From positions 1-25,108 of the forward strand of contig DLHF01000077.1 in assembly GCA_002483085.1 (NCBI GenBank): 25,108 nt of DNA, given 5' to 3'. A program made the position numbers and the translations under genes. The notes beneath the pieces are model-generated. The model was not told the DNA's origin. It made no database searches and was given only the letters and a program-made list of their open reading frames with translations. This document shows positions 1 through 9,000 of this stretch, in pieces. Source of the DNA: Ignavibacteria bacterium UBA7675 (lineage in GTDB: Bacteria > Bacteroidota > Ignavibacteria > Kapaibacteriales > UB7675). The first letter of the stretch is position 1; the number at the start of each line of letters is the position of its first letter.

Positions 1-170
1 TGGCTGGATAACAACAGAATCAACAACTAACTAATAATTGTGACATTCTGGTCCTAATAAGTAGGAGTACCTCATACAACCACAGATAGTCATAAGAGCA
101 AAATGATGGATCGGGGGACGCCGACTGGGTTGCAGATACGCCCGCGCTATGCGGTGAAACCGGGGTGCAA

Positions 171-224
171 CGCGGCGGAAGTGCTGCGCGGTGCAGAGAC
201 AGAAACTACCAACGGAGACCGAAG
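171..224 (+). repeat. Dispersed repeat, copy A (core)
   Basis: The first 30 bases, beginning CGCGGCGGAAGTGC, match copy C at 20947 with about three mismatches and copy B at 12822 more loosely. The match continues weakly to a CCGAAG block at 219-224. Similarity may extend upstream: A (about 93-110) and B (about 12675-12690) share a CATAA...AAATGATG block. All three copies lie in the same orientation and outside the genes. Origin unknown. Confidence 0.6.
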
Positions 225-272
225 TACACATGTGCTGTGCCAGTGCTGCAAGCTGTTCGCACTGTGCGATTC

Positions 273-302
273 CGTACACTAGTGTAGTCGTATTCGTACA
301 CT
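273..302. promoter_or_regulatory. Paired CGTACACT direct repeats and palindrome
   Basis: CGTACACT occurs at 273-280 and 295-302, 22 bp apart (two helical turns). The first copy overlaps the perfect palindrome ACACTAGTGT (276-285). The second copy is preceded by TT, giving TTCGTACA, the half-site of the perfect palindrome at 7543-7558 upstream of the hydrolase operon. This suggests a regulator-binding site upstream of the transporter operon. Inferred from sequence shape only. Confidence 0.35.
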
Positions 303-432
303 GTTGCCGTAAAAACGGCGCAAAAAGCCGATAGAATGCCTTGGCATGCTTCTTGTCCAGAACGCTTTGTAGCGGCCACTTTGCATCAGAGAATTAAGAG
401 CACAAAGCGCCGCATATAGACGGCAGGAGCAT

Positions 433-1683
433 ATGGACAAACTGATAGACAACAGAGCAAAGAGAATAAAACGCTGGCTGATGGCAGGTGGCGGAGCTGT
501 GATAGCGGGAATCGTGGTGTTCGTGATGCTCTCGGGCACCGGTACATCGAGGCTGAATGTGGAGAGTGAGCGCCTTACGATAGCGGCTGTAGAGCGCAGC
601 ACATTTCAGGAATTTATTCCGGTGAATGGCTCGGTACAGCCGATCAAAACTATTTACTTGGACGCACCGGAAGGCGGGCGGGTAGAGCAGGTATTTGCGG
701 AGGAAGGCGCGTATGTGCACGCTGGCGACCCGATCCTGAAGCTCGCTAATGCAAACCTTCAGCTTGAGACGATCAACCGCGAAGCACAGCTCTTGGAGCA
801 GATTAACTCTATGCACAGCATACGGCTTACTATGGAGCAGAACATACTGAGCCTGCGCAGCCAGCTTTTAGAACTCGAAACACAGATCGACGACCAGAAA
901 CGCCAGTATGATAATAACAAGGAGCTTGCACGAGGGCACTATGTGGCCGACGAAGAGCTCCAGCGTTCGAAAAATGCGTATGAACTACTGGTGAAGCGGC
1001 AGGCAATTGCACGCGAAAGCTACCAAAAAGACTCATCGCTGCGCTCCACGCAAATACGACAGCTCGAACAATCGGTGGAGAGTATGCAGCGGAACCTCGG
1101 GATTATGCGCCAGCTATTAGACGCTCAGCTTGTGCGCGCACCTGTCGACGGGCAGCTTACCTCGCGCGAGGCGGAGACAGGCGAATTTAAAGCGGCTGGG
1201 CAGCGGTTAGGGCAGATTGATATTACCGGCAGCTATAAAGTGCGCGCTGAGATCGATGAGCATTATATTTCGCGCGTGCAGACAGGCCAGGCAGGTACTA
1301 TAGACATGATGGGCAGGCAGTATAAGCTCGCTATTACAAAAGTCTATCCACAGGTGCAGAACGGTCGGTTCCAAGTTGATATGGAATTTGAAGGTGAACA
1401 GCCGCAGGATATTCGGCGTGGCCAGACAATGTACATCAAGCTCGAACTCGGCGACCCCGCTACAGCGCTTTTGCTTCCGCGCGGTGGCTTTTACGAGAAG
1501 ACTGGGGGCAACTGGGTATTTGTTGTCAACGGCGACGGAAAAACAGCCGTGAAGCGCTCGATAAAGATCGGGCGGCAGAATCCACATTACTTTGAGATAC
1601 TCGAAGGCGTAGCGCCGGGCGAGCGCGTAGTAGTTTCGTCGTATGATACTTTTGGCGACGTTGACAAATTGCTATTGCAGTAG
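433..1683 (+). CDS. HlyD/MacA-type periplasmic adaptor of an ABC exporter
   Basis: Membrane-fusion (periplasmic adaptor) protein of 416 residues that should link an inner-membrane MacB-type ABC transporter to an outer-membrane channel. It has a basic N-terminus (KRIKRW, residues 11-16), one membrane segment (about 17-36), a lipoyl-like half around 70-105, a long coiled coil (about 110-225), the returning half near RAPVDGQLTSREAETGE (about 236-251), a beta-barrel, and a C-terminal membrane-proximal domain ending in the typical GERVV motif. The start has AGGAG at 425-429, only 3 nt from ATG, which is short. It is the first gene of a plus-strand operon, 45 nt before the ATPase. The substrate cannot be read from sequence; MacAB-like systems export macrolides, peptides, toxins or lipids. 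Confidence 0.9.
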   Translation: MDKLIDNRAKRIKRWLMAGGGAVIAGIVVFVMLSGTGTSRLNVESERLTIAAVERSTFQEFIPVNGSVQPIKTIYLDAPEGGRVEQVFAEEGAYVHAGDPILKLANANLQLETINREAQLLEQINSMHSIRLTMEQNILSLRSQLLELETQIDDQKRQYDNNKELARGHYVADEELQRSKNAYELLVKRQAIARESYQKDSSLRSTQIRQLEQSVESMQRNLGIMRQLLDAQLVRAPVDGQLTSREAETGEFKAAGQRLGQIDITGSYKVRAEIDEHYISRVQTGQAGTIDMMGRQYKLAITKVYPQVQNGRFQVDMEFEGEQPQDIRRGQTMYIKLELGDPATALLLPRGGFYEKTGGNWVFVVNGDGKTAVKRSIKIGRQNPHYFEILEGVAPGERVVVSSYDTFGDVDKLLLQ

Positions 1684-1728
1684 CCTTCGCGCTTTGAACA
1701 ACTATGCAGCATTTGCGAAAGGAAAATT

Positions 1729-2424
1729 ATGATAAGCATTAGGAACTTAAAAAAAATATATCGCACCGAAGAAGTGGAGACCACGGCATTAGACAACATC
1801 AACCTCGATATCAAAGAGGGCGAGTTTCTTGCGATCATGGGTCCCTCGGGGTGCGGCAAATCCACACTGCTCAATATTCTGGGATTGATCGACAGCCCGA
1901 GCCACGGGGAGCATCATTTTCTCGGACAGGAAGTGTCGAAATTTTCAGAGCGCCAGCGCGCTGGGCTTCGCAAAGGTTCTATCGGATTTGTATTTCAGAG
2001 CTTTAATCTTATCGACGAGCTTACAGTGTACGAGAACGTGGAGCTTCCGCTGCTCTATATGGATGTGTCGGCCTCCGAGCGCAAAGAGCGCGTAGGAGCG
2101 GCGCTTGAGCAGTTGGAAATCCTGCACCGCAAAAGCCATTTTCCGCAACAGCTCTCCGGTGGACAGCAGCAGCGTGTGGCCGTAGCGCGTGCCGTTGTCT
2201 CGCGTCCTAAAGTAATTCTTGCGGATGAACCGACGGGAAATCTCGATTCCAAGAACGGCGATGAAGTGATGAATCTTCTCACCGATCTGAACAGATCGGG
2301 AACAGCAATTATCATGGTAACGCACTCCGCTGCTTATGCCGAATGTGCCCACAGAATTGTGCATGTACTCGATGGGCATATTGTAGGTGAGAATATGGTA
2401 AAGCATCATCTGGCGATGAACTGA
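1729..2424 (+). CDS. MacB/LolD-type ABC transporter ATPase
   Basis: Cytoplasmic ATP-binding subunit of 231 residues that drives the FtsX-like permeases downstream. All nucleotide-binding motifs are present: Walker A GPSGCGKST (38-46), Q-loop Gln90, signature LSGGQ (142-146), Walker B VILADEP with catalytic Glu167, D-loop NLDS, and H-loop His199. The length is normal for the LolD/MacB ATPase family. The ATG at 1729 follows AAAGGA. It lies 45 nt after the adaptor and 36 nt before the first permease, so the genes are almost certainly cotranscribed. It is probably shared by both permeases, as no second ATPase is in the window. Confidence 0.95.
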   Translation: MISIRNLKKIYRTEEVETTALDNINLDIKEGEFLAIMGPSGCGKSTLLNILGLIDSPSHGEHHFLGQEVSKFSERQRAGLRKGSIGFVFQSFNLIDELTVYENVELPLLYMDVSASERKERVGAALEQLEILHRKSHFPQQLSGGQQQRVAVARAVVSRPKVILADEPTGNLDSKNGDEVMNLLTDLNRSGTAIIMVTHSAAYAECAHRIVHVLDGHIVGENMVKHHLAMN

Positions 2425-2460
2425 CACGGTACAACACAGCATTATTTGGAACGCTCTTAT

Positions 2461-4854
2461 ATGTTGAAGAATTACGTCCTTATCGCACTGCGCAACCTGA
2501 TGAAGCACCGGGGCTACTCGCTGATTAATCTCGTTGGCTTGGCCGCCGGGCTCACCTGCTGTATTGTCATCGTGCTCTACATCCGCGAAGACCTGTCCTA
2601 CGATAGATTCCACACGAACTACGAGCGCATTGCGCGTGTACTTACTGTCGACAATGCGCAGGGTGTAAGCAGCCAGCTTGTAGGAGTAAGCTATCCGGGG
2701 CTTGGTCCGGCTCTTGTGCGCGACCTGCCGGAAGTAGTGGGAGCCGTGCGCGTAGCTAACTTCGGCAAGCCGCAGCTTACCTATGGTGATAAGACTGTGA
2801 AGGCCGACAACGGCTACCTCACCGAAAGTTCATTCTTTGATGTCTTTAGCTTTGAGATTATTCGCGGACAGAGAAAAGGAGTGCTCGACGAGCCGCGCAG
2901 TGTCGTGCTTACCGAGAGCCTTGCGCGCAGGATATTTGGCGACGAAGACCCTATTGGCAAGACGCTTACTACCGCCACCGACGCAGTGCTGCATGTAAAG
3001 GCGCTTATGAAGGACCCACCTGCGTCCTCGCATTTGCAGTTCGATATACTGCACTCGCTCAGGCCTCCCGATGACCAGCCGGGGTGGGGGCAATGGATAG
3101 ATTCTTGGACAAATATCAGCCTTGCAAATTATGTATTACTCGACCGCCCGCGCGATGTAAAATCGCTCAACCCGAAGCTAAAAGCAATCACTGCAAAAAA
3201 CGGTGGCTTTACCTACTTGACGCCGGTACTTCAACCGCTTGCGGATGTACACTTGCATTCGGCTAATATTTTGTTTGAGCAAAATGCCGACAAGGGCGAA
3301 GTCTCCAATGTATATGTACTTATTGCTGTTGGTGTTTTTATTCTACTGCTCGCCTGTATCAATTTTATGAATCTCGTTACAGCTCGGTCGGCTTTGCGGG
3401 CGCGCGAAGTAGGGTTGCGTAAAGTGGTGGGGGCCACGCGTGTTGAGCTTATTGCACAGCACTTGTGCGAGGCAATCGTAGTGACATCGCTTGCGTTTAT
3501 TCTCTCGATTGGTATTGTAGAAGTGCTGCTGCCAACGCTGAACGCGATGTACGGTCGCCACGCGGAGTTCGACCTATTCCGCGACCCGCTGTTGCTCGGC
3601 GGACTTCTACTGCTGCTGCTGTTGGTAGGCGTGTTGTCGGGAAGCTATCCAGCATTTGTATTGTCGTCGTTCCGGCCCTCTATTGTGTTGAAAGGCAGCT
3701 ATGGTACAAGCCGTCGCGGTATTCTGCTTCGCCGTGTGCTTGTAGTATTCCAGTTTACTATTTCCATCGGGCTCATTGCTGCAACAGGCATTGTGCTCGA
3801 ACAGATGAACTACATACGCACAAAAGATTTGGGCTATCACCGCGAACAGGTTATAAGCATACCGCTCAATGGCCTGGGTGTATTCACACGCCAGGATGCA
3901 CTGCGTACAGAGCTGGCGCGCAATAGCGACATTCTTGCAACAGCGACGTCGTCGCAGCCCATTGGGAGCCAGCTCAGTCGTATAGGCGTGGAACCGGAAG
4001 GCGCCTCGGCAGATGAAAATTACATTGTAAGCCAATTTGCATTCGACGAGAGCTTTGTGCCCGCGCTTGGCCTTACGATCAAAACCGGGCGGAATTTTTC
4101 AAAAGAATTTCCTGCGGACACTGTGAATTCCGTGTTGATAAACGAGCGATTTGCCGCCATGATGAATTGGACAGATGCCGTAGGAAAAAAAATTGGTGTG
4201 GAAGGAGCGCCCGGTGTTCCGTTTACACAATACACTGTTGTAGGTGTTGTACGCGACTTCCACTTTGCTACGATACGGCATAAAGTAGAACCTCTTCTGA
4301 TGCTGTGCAACCGCAACAACGGTTTGCTCTCGGTGAAGATCAGCGGCAGGAATGTGCCAAAGACTATCGCATTTATCGAGCAGACGTGGAAGCGCATCAA
4401 TCCACAAGATATTTTCACCTATACATTTCTCGACGACGACTACAACGAATTGTACGTGAGGGAGCTGGCCTTTGCCACAATGGCTGGTCATTTTACAGGG
4501 CTTGCAATGTTTATTGCAGCGCTAGGATTGCTTGGGCTTTCGGCATTCGCAACACAGCAGCGGCGCCGGGAAATTGGTATTCGCAAAGTGCTTGGTGCAT
4601 CGGTACAGAAAATTACGTGGCTGCTCGGTACGGACTTCCTTCTGTGGGTTGCTCTTGCCAATGTTATAGCTTGGCCTGTGGCCTATGTGCTTATGCAGCA
4701 ATGGCTCGAAGAATTTGCCTATCGTGTGGAGATAAGTGTGTGGCCGTTTATTACTGCTGCCTTCGTATCGGTGTTGGTTGCGGTTCTTACGATAAGCTAC
4801 CAGTCGTTGCGCGCTGCGCTGTCCAATCCCGTGCGGTCACTGCGCTATGAATAA
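2461..4854 (+). CDS. FtsX-like ABC permease (double MacB_PCD/FtsX), first copy
   Basis: Inner-membrane permease of 797 residues in the large Bacteroidota-style format, with two MacB_PCD-plus-FtsX halves. The N-terminus MLKNYVLIALRNLMKHRGYS followed by a membrane segment (about 23-43) is typical and decides the start; a TTG 15 nt upstream is in frame but less likely. An extracytoplasmic domain follows to about residue 280. Helices near 284-310, with the LRAREVGLRKVVGA motif, and further helices near 330-425 complete the first half. The second half ends in the repeat REIGIRKVLGASV and the terminal motif NPVRSLRYE. It works with the ATPase at 1729 and adaptor at 433. A strong terminator follows directly. 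Confidence 0.93.
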   Translation: MLKNYVLIALRNLMKHRGYSLINLVGLAAGLTCCIVIVLYIREDLSYDRFHTNYERIARVLTVDNAQGVSSQLVGVSYPGLGPALVRDLPEVVGAVRVANFGKPQLTYGDKTVKADNGYLTESSFFDVFSFEIIRGQRKGVLDEPRSVVLTESLARRIFGDEDPIGKTLTTATDAVLHVKALMKDPPASSHLQFDILHSLRPPDDQPGWGQWIDSWTNISLANYVLLDRPRDVKSLNPKLKAITAKNGGFTYLTPVLQPLADVHLHSANILFEQNADKGEVSNVYVLIAVGVFILLLACINFMNLVTARSALRAREVGLRKVVGATRVELIAQHLCEAIVVTSLAFILSIGIVEVLLPTLNAMYGRHAEFDLFRDPLLLGGLLLLLLLVGVLSGSYPAFVLSSFRPSIVLKGSYGTSRRGILLRRVLVVFQFTISIGLIAATGIVLEQMNYIRTKDLGYHREQVISIPLNGLGVFTRQDALRTELARNSDILATATSSQPIGSQLSRIGVEPEGASADENYIVSQFAFDESFVPALGLTIKTGRNFSKEFPADTVNSVLINERFAAMMNWTDAVGKKIGVEGAPGVPFTQYTVVGVVRDFHFATIRHKVEPLLMLCNRNNGLLSVKISGRNVPKTIAFIEQTWKRINPQDIFTYTFLDDDYNELYVRELAFATMAGHFTGLAMFIAALGLLGLSAFATQQRRREIGIRKVLGASVQKITWLLGTDFLLWVALANVIAWPVAYVLMQQWLEEFAYRVEISVWPFITAAFVSVLVAVLTISYQSLRAALSNPVRSLRYE

Positions 4855-4858
4855 TTCG

Positions 4859-4921
4859 AGTATGTCGGGGTGAAGTGGGAATCAGGGTAATCAGTAGCAG
4901 GCATCCCGACATACTTTTTTT
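4859..4921 (+). terminator. Intrinsic terminator between the two permease genes
   Basis: A perfect 11-bp stem, AGTATGTCGGG (4859-4869) with its complement at 4905-4915, is followed by a run of seven T (4915-4921). The loop is 35 nt. It begins 5 nt after the stop codon of the first permease. It should end or reduce transcription before the second permease. Confidence 0.8.
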
Positions 4922-5003
4922 AGCAGAGCTGTCTGCACTCGTGCCGCAATAGAAGTAGTACAAGGCCGCTTGCCATTCTTGCACGGTAGTATCCTTCTGA
5001 TAT

Positions 5004-7463
5004 ATGCTGAAAAATTATGTACTCGTCGCGCTGCGCATTCTGCTGAAACAGAAAGGATACGCTGCGATTAATATTGCAGGGTTGGCGGCTGGAATGGCGT
5101 GTTGTTGCGTAATCTTTCTTTATGTAGCCGATGAACTATCCTACGACCGCTACCACGAGCGTGTAGACCGTATATACCGTCTTACCATGACAAGCCGCCT
5201 AAGCGGAAGTGATAGGCGCTTTTCGCGCACGGCATTGCCTGTAGCACCGGTGCTGGCAGCCGCTTTTCCCGAGATAGAAGCCGTAGTGCGATTGTATGGT
5301 CGCAGCGCTGGTACTCAGGTGCTCAACGGCGATGCCAAGCCAGTACTGGGTGGACGATTTCAGGAAGAGCGTTTTTTCTTTGCCGATTCTACAGTATTTC
5401 GCGTATTCAGCTTCCCGCTGTTAAAAGGCGATTCTGCTACAGCACTGGCGCAGCCAAACTCCGTAGTTCTTACCGAGGAAACGGCGCATAAATATTTTGG
5501 CGACGCCGATCCAATGGGGCACACGCTGCTTTTTGAGGGAACACATCCGATGAAAGTAACAGGTGTAGCGCGCAACTTGCCCGATGCCTCGTGTGTGCAC
5601 TTCGATGTTCTCGCTTCCTTCGATATGCTCGTACTGGAAAATCAGAGCGCAGCAAACTTCCTGAATACTGATTGGCTGTTTGGTCCGCTGTACACATTTG
5701 TCTTGCTGCGCGAAGGAGTAGACCGAAAGCATATAGAGCAACAGCTTCCCGACTTTGCGCGCAGGCATGCCAATCCGCAGTACGCGGACAAGATTCGTTT
5801 TTCGCTCCAATCTATGGCCGATATCCACCTGTATTCGGAGTACACCGACGAGGAGCATCCCAACGCAATCACCTATGTGTATATATTCTCGACAATCGCT
5901 ATTCTCACGCTCATGGTGGCTTGTATTAATTTTATCAATCTTTCTACAGCGCGTTCGTTTGTGCGGGCCAGAGAGGTAGGGGTACGCAAAGCTTTGGGTG
6001 CACATCGCAGCCAGATTGTTGTGCAGTTTCTTGGCGAGGCGTTTGTGATTGCGCTGGCGGCGTTTATTATCTCTATTGCCCTTATCGAGCTGCTTCTGCC
6101 GGGGATCAATGAGCTCACAGAAAAACATCTGTCGCTTTTTAGGCAGGACAGTGCGGCGGTATTACTCGGCCTTGCCGGAATTTTTCTGTTCACCGCTTTT
6201 CTGGCGGGATGTTATCCCGCCTTTGTTATTTCTCGACTTCGCCCGATTGCGGCATTGCGCGGTGGGGCTGTGGAGCACCGCGCTTCGGGCGGGCGGCTGC
6301 GCAGGATGTTAGTAGTAGCTCAGTTTGCAATTTCTATTGTACTCATTGCCGGAGCTATCATTGTGTCTGGGCAGATGACGTATATGCGCTCGCTCCCTCT
6401 TGGTTTCTACCGCGATCACGTCCTTACTGTTCCGCTGTTCAGCGAAGATTTGCTTACAATTCTCGGTACGCCCATGACGACCGAACTGCGCAGCAGGACG
6501 AACGCCTTTGAAGAAGCCCTACACCGCAACCCGCGTGTGGAAGCTATTACACTGTCGTCGGTTCTACCCGGCAATGGCAGTGTAATTACATCCGTATTGC
6601 CTGAAGGAGTTTCCCACGACATTCCCATATTTATTTCTTGGCTGTCTGTCGATTACGATTTTGTACAAACATATGGGCTACAGATTCTATCCGGGCGGAG
6701 TTTTTCGCGCCAAGTTGGGACAGATCATCTTCAGGCATTTATCATCAATGAGGCTGCTGCTAAAGAGTTTGGCTGGACGATACACAACGCTGTAGGCAAA
6801 CGCCTGCGAAGGGGCGATGCACAAACCGGCAAGGACGGTGTGGTTGTAGGTGTTATCCGCGACTTCCATGTGGCATCGCTGCACGAGCGGATCAGGCCCA
6901 TGCTAATGGATGTAGAGCCTACTACATTTGCTTATTTTTCTATTCGCGTGCACAGCGGCGACCTCCACGGCACCATTGCCTTCATAGAGCGCACATGGAA
7001 AGAGTTTTTCCCGAACAGGATTTTTGAGTACCACTTTCTCAATAGGCAGCTTGAAAGTATGTATCGTTCTGAAGAAAAACTTAGCGGTATTATCCAGGGA
7101 TTTGCACTGCTGGCCGTATTTATTTCGTGCATGGGATTGCTGGGGTTGGCGTCGTTTACTACGGCGCGGCGCACAAAAGAGATAGGAGTGCGTAAAATAT
7201 TAGGTGCGAGCGTGTGGAATATCGTGCTATTGCTTGTTGCTGAATACACGGTGCTGGTACTTGTAGCAATCGGGATTGCGCTGCCAGTGGCGTGGTGGGG
7301 TACGTACCGCTGGTTGGAAGCTTTTGCCTATCGTATTGAGCCCGGACCCGGGATGTTTATTGCTGCTGGTGCCGCAACACTTGCCATTGCTCTGCTTACG
7401 GTAAGTTGGCTTTCGGTGCGTGCTGCCTTGCGTAATCCCGCGCAGGCTCTGCGCTACGAGTAA
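5004..7463 (+). CDS. FtsX-like ABC permease (double MacB_PCD/FtsX), second copy
   Basis: A paralogue of the preceding permease, 819 residues, with the same layout. It starts MLKNYVLVALRILLKQKGY, has a first membrane segment at about 23-43, an extracytoplasmic domain to about 295, an FtsX half with AREVGVRKALGA, and a second half with KEIGVRKILGASV, ending in NPAQALRYE. It probably forms a heteromeric or alternative transporter with the upstream ATPase and adaptor. It is separated from the first permease by 149 nt containing a terminator, so it may depend on read-through or its own promoter, which I could not identify. No clear ribosome binding site precedes the ATG at 5004. Confidence 0.92.
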   Translation: MLKNYVLVALRILLKQKGYAAINIAGLAAGMACCCVIFLYVADELSYDRYHERVDRIYRLTMTSRLSGSDRRFSRTALPVAPVLAAAFPEIEAVVRLYGRSAGTQVLNGDAKPVLGGRFQEERFFFADSTVFRVFSFPLLKGDSATALAQPNSVVLTEETAHKYFGDADPMGHTLLFEGTHPMKVTGVARNLPDASCVHFDVLASFDMLVLENQSAANFLNTDWLFGPLYTFVLLREGVDRKHIEQQLPDFARRHANPQYADKIRFSLQSMADIHLYSEYTDEEHPNAITYVYIFSTIAILTLMVACINFINLSTARSFVRAREVGVRKALGAHRSQIVVQFLGEAFVIALAAFIISIALIELLLPGINELTEKHLSLFRQDSAAVLLGLAGIFLFTAFLAGCYPAFVISRLRPIAALRGGAVEHRASGGRLRRMLVVAQFAISIVLIAGAIIVSGQMTYMRSLPLGFYRDHVLTVPLFSEDLLTILGTPMTTELRSRTNAFEEALHRNPRVEAITLSSVLPGNGSVITSVLPEGVSHDIPIFISWLSVDYDFVQTYGLQILSGRSFSRQVGTDHLQAFIINEAAAKEFGWTIHNAVGKRLRRGDAQTGKDGVVVGVIRDFHVASLHERIRPMLMDVEPTTFAYFSIRVHSGDLHGTIAFIERTWKEFFPNRIFEYHFLNRQLESMYRSEEKLSGIIQGFALLAVFISCMGLLGLASFTTARRTKEIGVRKILGASVWNIVLLLVAEYTVLVLVAIGIALPVAWWGTYRWLEAFAYRIEPGPGMFIAAGAATLAIALLTVSWLSVRAALRNPAQALRYE

Positions 7464-7542
7464 GCGCGATAAAAAGGCTTATCTATGTTGTGAACCTGTT
7501 GCTGCAATAAGTGTACGCTCTGTATCATTTTCGTGCATCTCC

Positions 7543-7569
7543 TGTACGAATTCGTACATGTCGTATAAT
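7543..7569 (+). promoter_or_regulatory. Perfect 16-bp palindrome next to a TATAAT box
   Basis: TGTACGAATTCGTACA (7543-7558) is a perfect palindrome. Five bases later is a consensus -10 box, TATAAT (7564-7569). The palindrome covers the -35/spacer position, where no good -35 box is seen, which fits an activator-dependent or repressed promoter. The next gene starts at 7742, leaving a leader of about 165 nt. The half-site TTCGTACA also occurs at 293-300 upstream of the transporter operon. Confidence 0.6.
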
Positions 7570-7741
7570 ACATCCGCACAACGATCTCGCTATTTGCACG
7601 AAAAAAGGCTGTTGATGTATGGCATGGTTGTTGACCACCTTCGGCATGTTGTTGCTGCGGCATACCGATATACATGCCATCTCGGATTGCAGCGATATTC
7701 GCCACGCACACGTGGACTTTATATTTTGCAATGGAGGTTCT

Positions 7742-8992
7742 ATGATCAGGATACTATGCGGCATCATTGCTGTAGTATTACTGTATGGGGGAGATTCGGA
7801 AGCACGGGCTCAGGAAAAAGACAGGCAGGCTTATGCAGTTGCTTTACCTGTTGTTTATAGTATGGATGGTATGGATAGTGTACATGTAGAGCGCAACCTC
7901 GTGTACCGTACTGTAGAGGGGACTTCCCTTGGTATGGATGTGTATTATCCGCCTTCGTACACAAAGGGAAAACAATTGCCTGTAGTGCTATTTGTAAACG
8001 GTGTCGGATCGAAGACGATGAGGGAATGGCGTGCCTATACCGATTGGGGACGGCTTACGGCTGCTTCGGGCATGATTGCTGTTACGTACACCAGCAGGCC
8101 AAAAGAAGCGCGGTCTGATACCGAGTATTTAATTGATTACCTTCGCTCGCATACATCCGAACTCGGCATCGACGGTGAGCGGCTTTGCCTGTGGTCGGCC
8201 TCCGCCAATACCTATGTAGGTCTCCCTGTAGCGATGCAGAACAACCGTTCGTATGTGCGCTGTGCAGTCGTGTACTACGGTATGGCCGATGTGCCTGTGC
8301 TGCGGCGCGATGTGCCTGTATTTGTGGCGCGTGCTGGACGTGATAACTATATCCTCAACAGTGCCATTGATGATTTTGTGCGTACAGCAGTGCACGAAGA
8401 TATTGATGTTACTCTTATCAATCATGCGGACGGGCACCATTCTTTTGATATCTGGGACGACATGGACGAATCCCGGCGTATTGTGCGGCAGACACTCGAC
8501 TTCATGAGCTATAATTTATCGAAACCTATAAAGTCTTCTCTCGTAGAGCGTGCACCGACGCCTTCGCGCTTTGTAGCAGTTGCAAACAACAAGGGTATTG
8601 CAAAAGCAATCGATCTGTACTATGCTACAAAGAAAGTGGATCCGAAAGTAGACATTTGCCAGGAGGCGACATTGAATCTCATTGGCTACTACTTTCTACA
8701 GGAAGAGCGCACGACTGATGCCATAGAACTTTTCAAAATGATGGTAGCTGAATTTCCGGATTCTCCTAATGTTTACGACAGTATGGCCGACTGCTTTGCC
8801 GCAGCAGGCAATGGATCGCAGGCTATAGTATATGCCGAAAAGGCGATTGCTATGCTCGAAAAAGATACAAAGATGACACCTGAAGTAAAGGATTGGATTC
8901 GCAAAAGTGCGGAAGAAAAGCTGGAAAAATTTCGCGGTGCGAAAGCTGCAACTCCTGCACAATCAACAGGAAGTACCAAGCCCGGGGGATAA
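7742..8992 (+). CDS. Secreted alpha/beta hydrolase with C-terminal TPR-like region
   Basis: A 416-residue protein with a signal peptide (about 1-24, ending ARAQ), a dienelactone-hydrolase-like alpha/beta hydrolase fold (about 55-260) and a helical TPR-like tail (about 285-400, with DAIELFKMMVAEFPDSPNVY and AIVYAEKAIAML). The likely triad is Ser154 in WSASAN (a degenerate nucleophile elbow lacking the usual glycines), Asp201 in GRDNYI, and His232 or His233 in HADGHHSFD. It is probably an exported esterase or peptidase; the substrate is unknown. The start is set by GGAGG at 7733-7737; in-frame upstream codons lack a signal sequence. It is followed 8 nt later by the DUF5916 gene, so the two probably form an operon. 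Confidence 0.82.
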   Translation: MIRILCGIIAVVLLYGGDSEARAQEKDRQAYAVALPVVYSMDGMDSVHVERNLVYRTVEGTSLGMDVYYPPSYTKGKQLPVVLFVNGVGSKTMREWRAYTDWGRLTAASGMIAVTYTSRPKEARSDTEYLIDYLRSHTSELGIDGERLCLWSASANTYVGLPVAMQNNRSYVRCAVVYYGMADVPVLRRDVPVFVARAGRDNYILNSAIDDFVRTAVHEDIDVTLINHADGHHSFDIWDDMDESRRIVRQTLDFMSYNLSKPIKSSLVERAPTPSRFVAVANNKGIAKAIDLYYATKKVDPKVDICQEATLNLIGYYFLQEERTTDAIELFKMMVAEFPDSPNVYDSMADCFAAAGNGSQAIVYAEKAIAMLEKDTKMTPEVKDWIRKSAEEKLEKFRGAKAATPAQSTGSTKPGG

Positions 8993-9000
8993 CAATTTGT

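Larger units (their letters stand above)
1..432. other. Intergenic leader region upstream of the transporter operon
   Basis: I see no convincing gene here. The first 30 bases read as an open frame ending in TAA at 28-30 and could be the last codons of a gene entering from the left, but this is too short to support. The stretch holds one copy of the dispersed repeat (core 171-224), two CGTACACT direct repeats (273-280 and 295-302), a 10-bp palindrome ACACTAGTGT at 276-285, and a small hairpin GCCGT-AAAA-ACGGC at 306-319. The promoter of the downstream operon should lie between about 270 and 420, but I could not fix its boxes. Confidence 0.5.

Noticed and set aside
1..30. 3' end of a gene entering from the left
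   Set aside because: Nine codons (WLDNNRINN) then TAA are open, but so is a second frame. Too short to support.
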